A DNA stretch of 64,000 nucleotides, from NCBI GenBank assembly GCA_963802745.1, contig CAWDKL010000011.1:1-64000 (forward strand), in the 5' to 3' direction. Source of the DNA: JAJPKK01 sp963802745. Lineage in GTDB: Bacteria; Pseudomonadota; Alphaproteobacteria; Rhizobiales; Xanthobacteraceae. Below, piece after piece: positions 63,482 to 64,000 of this stretch; position 1 is the stretch's first letter; the number at the start of each line of letters is the position of its first letter. The notes beneath the pieces were generated by a model. It was given only the letters and a program-made list of their open reading frames with translations, had not been told where the DNA came from and did not search any database. Made by a program: the position numbers and the translations under genes.

Positions 63482-64000
63482 ATGCTGTTTCGACATGCAA
63501 TCGGAGCGGTTATCGCCGGCGCGGTGGCGCTGGCGACGTTTGGCGCCCAGGCCCACGATGAATCCAAGTATCCGAACTTCGCCAGCCAATGGATCCGGAT
63601 CGGCGGTCCGCAATGGGACCCGACGAAGCCGCCCGGGCTCAAGCAGCAGGCGCCGCTGACACCCGAATACCAGGCGATCTACGATGCCAGCCTGGCCGCG
63701 CAGGCGGCAGGCGGGCATGGCAACGACCTACGCTTCACCTGCCGCACCTCCGGGATGCCGCGGATCATGACCGCCGTCTATCCGATCGAGTTCGTCATCA
63801 CGCCGGCCATCACCTATATCCTGTCCGAATACGTGATGCCGCGCCGGGTCTATACCGACGGCCGCACGCGCCCGGAAATCGTCGAGCCGGCCTTTGCGGG
63901 CTATTCGACCGGCAAATGGATCGACGAGGACGGCGACGGCAAATACGACGTGCTGGAAATCGAGACCAGCCACATGAAGGGTCCGCGCGATCTCGACGTG
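63482..64000 (+). CDS. Conserved secreted hypothetical protein, N-terminal part (cut by window end)
   Basis: From ATG 63482 (GGAGG 5 bases upstream) the 173 residues present begin with a signal peptide ending AQAHDES, then NFASQWIRIGGPQWDPTKPP, LTPEYQAIYDASLAAQAAGG, TCRTSGMPRIMTAVYPIEFV and GKWIDEDGDGKYDVLEIETS. Similar exported proteins occur in many copies in Bradyrhizobium relatives; they are uncharacterised. It appears to be the N-terminal counterpart of the family whose C-terminal part opens this window. Confidence 0.75.
   Translation, partial: MLFRHAIGAVIAGAVALATFGAQAHDESKYPNFASQWIRIGGPQWDPTKPPGLKQQAPLTPEYQAIYDASLAAQAAGGHGNDLRFTCRTSGMPRIMTAVYPIEFVITPAITYILSEYVMPRRVYTDGRTRPEIVEPAFAGYSTGKWIDEDGDGKYDVLEIETSHMKGPRDLDV

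Overview
The window is GC-rich, densely coding DNA and looks alphaproteobacterial, most likely Hyphomicrobiales (Bradyrhizobium/Rhodoplanes-like). Pointers are the conserved small secreted proteins, the PF04392 orphan binding protein, DUF6644 membrane proteins, BrnT/BrnA, a PQQ dehydrogenase, and the intergenic palindromes of the CCCTCTCCCC and CATCCTGAGGAG types. This assignment is inferred from gene content, not from a marker gene.

0-15 kb is mostly metabolic and housekeeping-like: a VOC protein, a frame-broken DHA2-type MFS exporter, AsnB, a PQQ dehydrogenase with a lanthanide-type Asp, an amidohydrolase, a DUF6644 pair, a brnT/brnA toxin-antitoxin pair, and a c-type cytochrome followed by a Tat-exported thiamine-diphosphate enzyme. 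Palindromic intergenic repeats occur at three places.

15-23 kb is accessory. A minus-strand operon encodes an MNIO (DUF692) enzyme, a partner protein, a 63-codon peptide gene with an in-frame TAG, a GT4 glycosyltransferase and a PqqD-like protein. Nearby on the plus strand are a secreted HExxH peptidase and a 106-residue peptide ending in a Gly-Gly/CGCGCGC tail, a candidate RiPP precursor. 23-31 kb holds two-component genes (a frame-broken hybrid kinase, a HisKA-REC protein with no ATPase domain, a NarL-type regulator) and a serine-hydrolase-fold protein whose nucleophile position is Gly.

31-58 kb is the centrepiece. On the minus strand a HlyD/FtsX/FtsX/ATPase exporter resembling DevBCA is followed by one 9.6 kb megasynthase frame: FAAL (N-terminally truncated)-ACP-KS-AT-ACP-reductase-half C-A-PCP-reductase. 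Divergently, across a 450 bp region rich in repeats, lies a ten-gene plus-strand operon for sterols: Rieske oxygenase, oxidosqualene cyclase, squalene epoxidase, SDR, CYP51, a fusion of an EBP-like (sterol isomerase) domain to a Rieske oxygenase, a separate EBP-like isomerase, an ERG24-like reductase, a geranylgeranyl-reductase-like flavoprotein and an ERG6-like sterol C-24 methyltransferase. Together they would take squalene to a demethylated, side-chain-methylated sterol, an unusually complete set for a bacterium. Squalene synthase and a C-5 desaturase are not in the window.

58-64 kb returns to ordinary genes: TfoX-like, ArsR/AHSA1, GFA, a low-coding kilobase, tRNA-Val(CAC), a proline/alanine-rich lipoprotein, a phosphoglycolate phosphatase, and a secreted protein cut by the window end that appears to be a paralogue of the fragment at the window start.

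Many genes carry single-base frame breaks, several in short homopolymers, so sequencing indels are a serious alternative to genuine decay. The sterol operon and the megasynthase are free of them.
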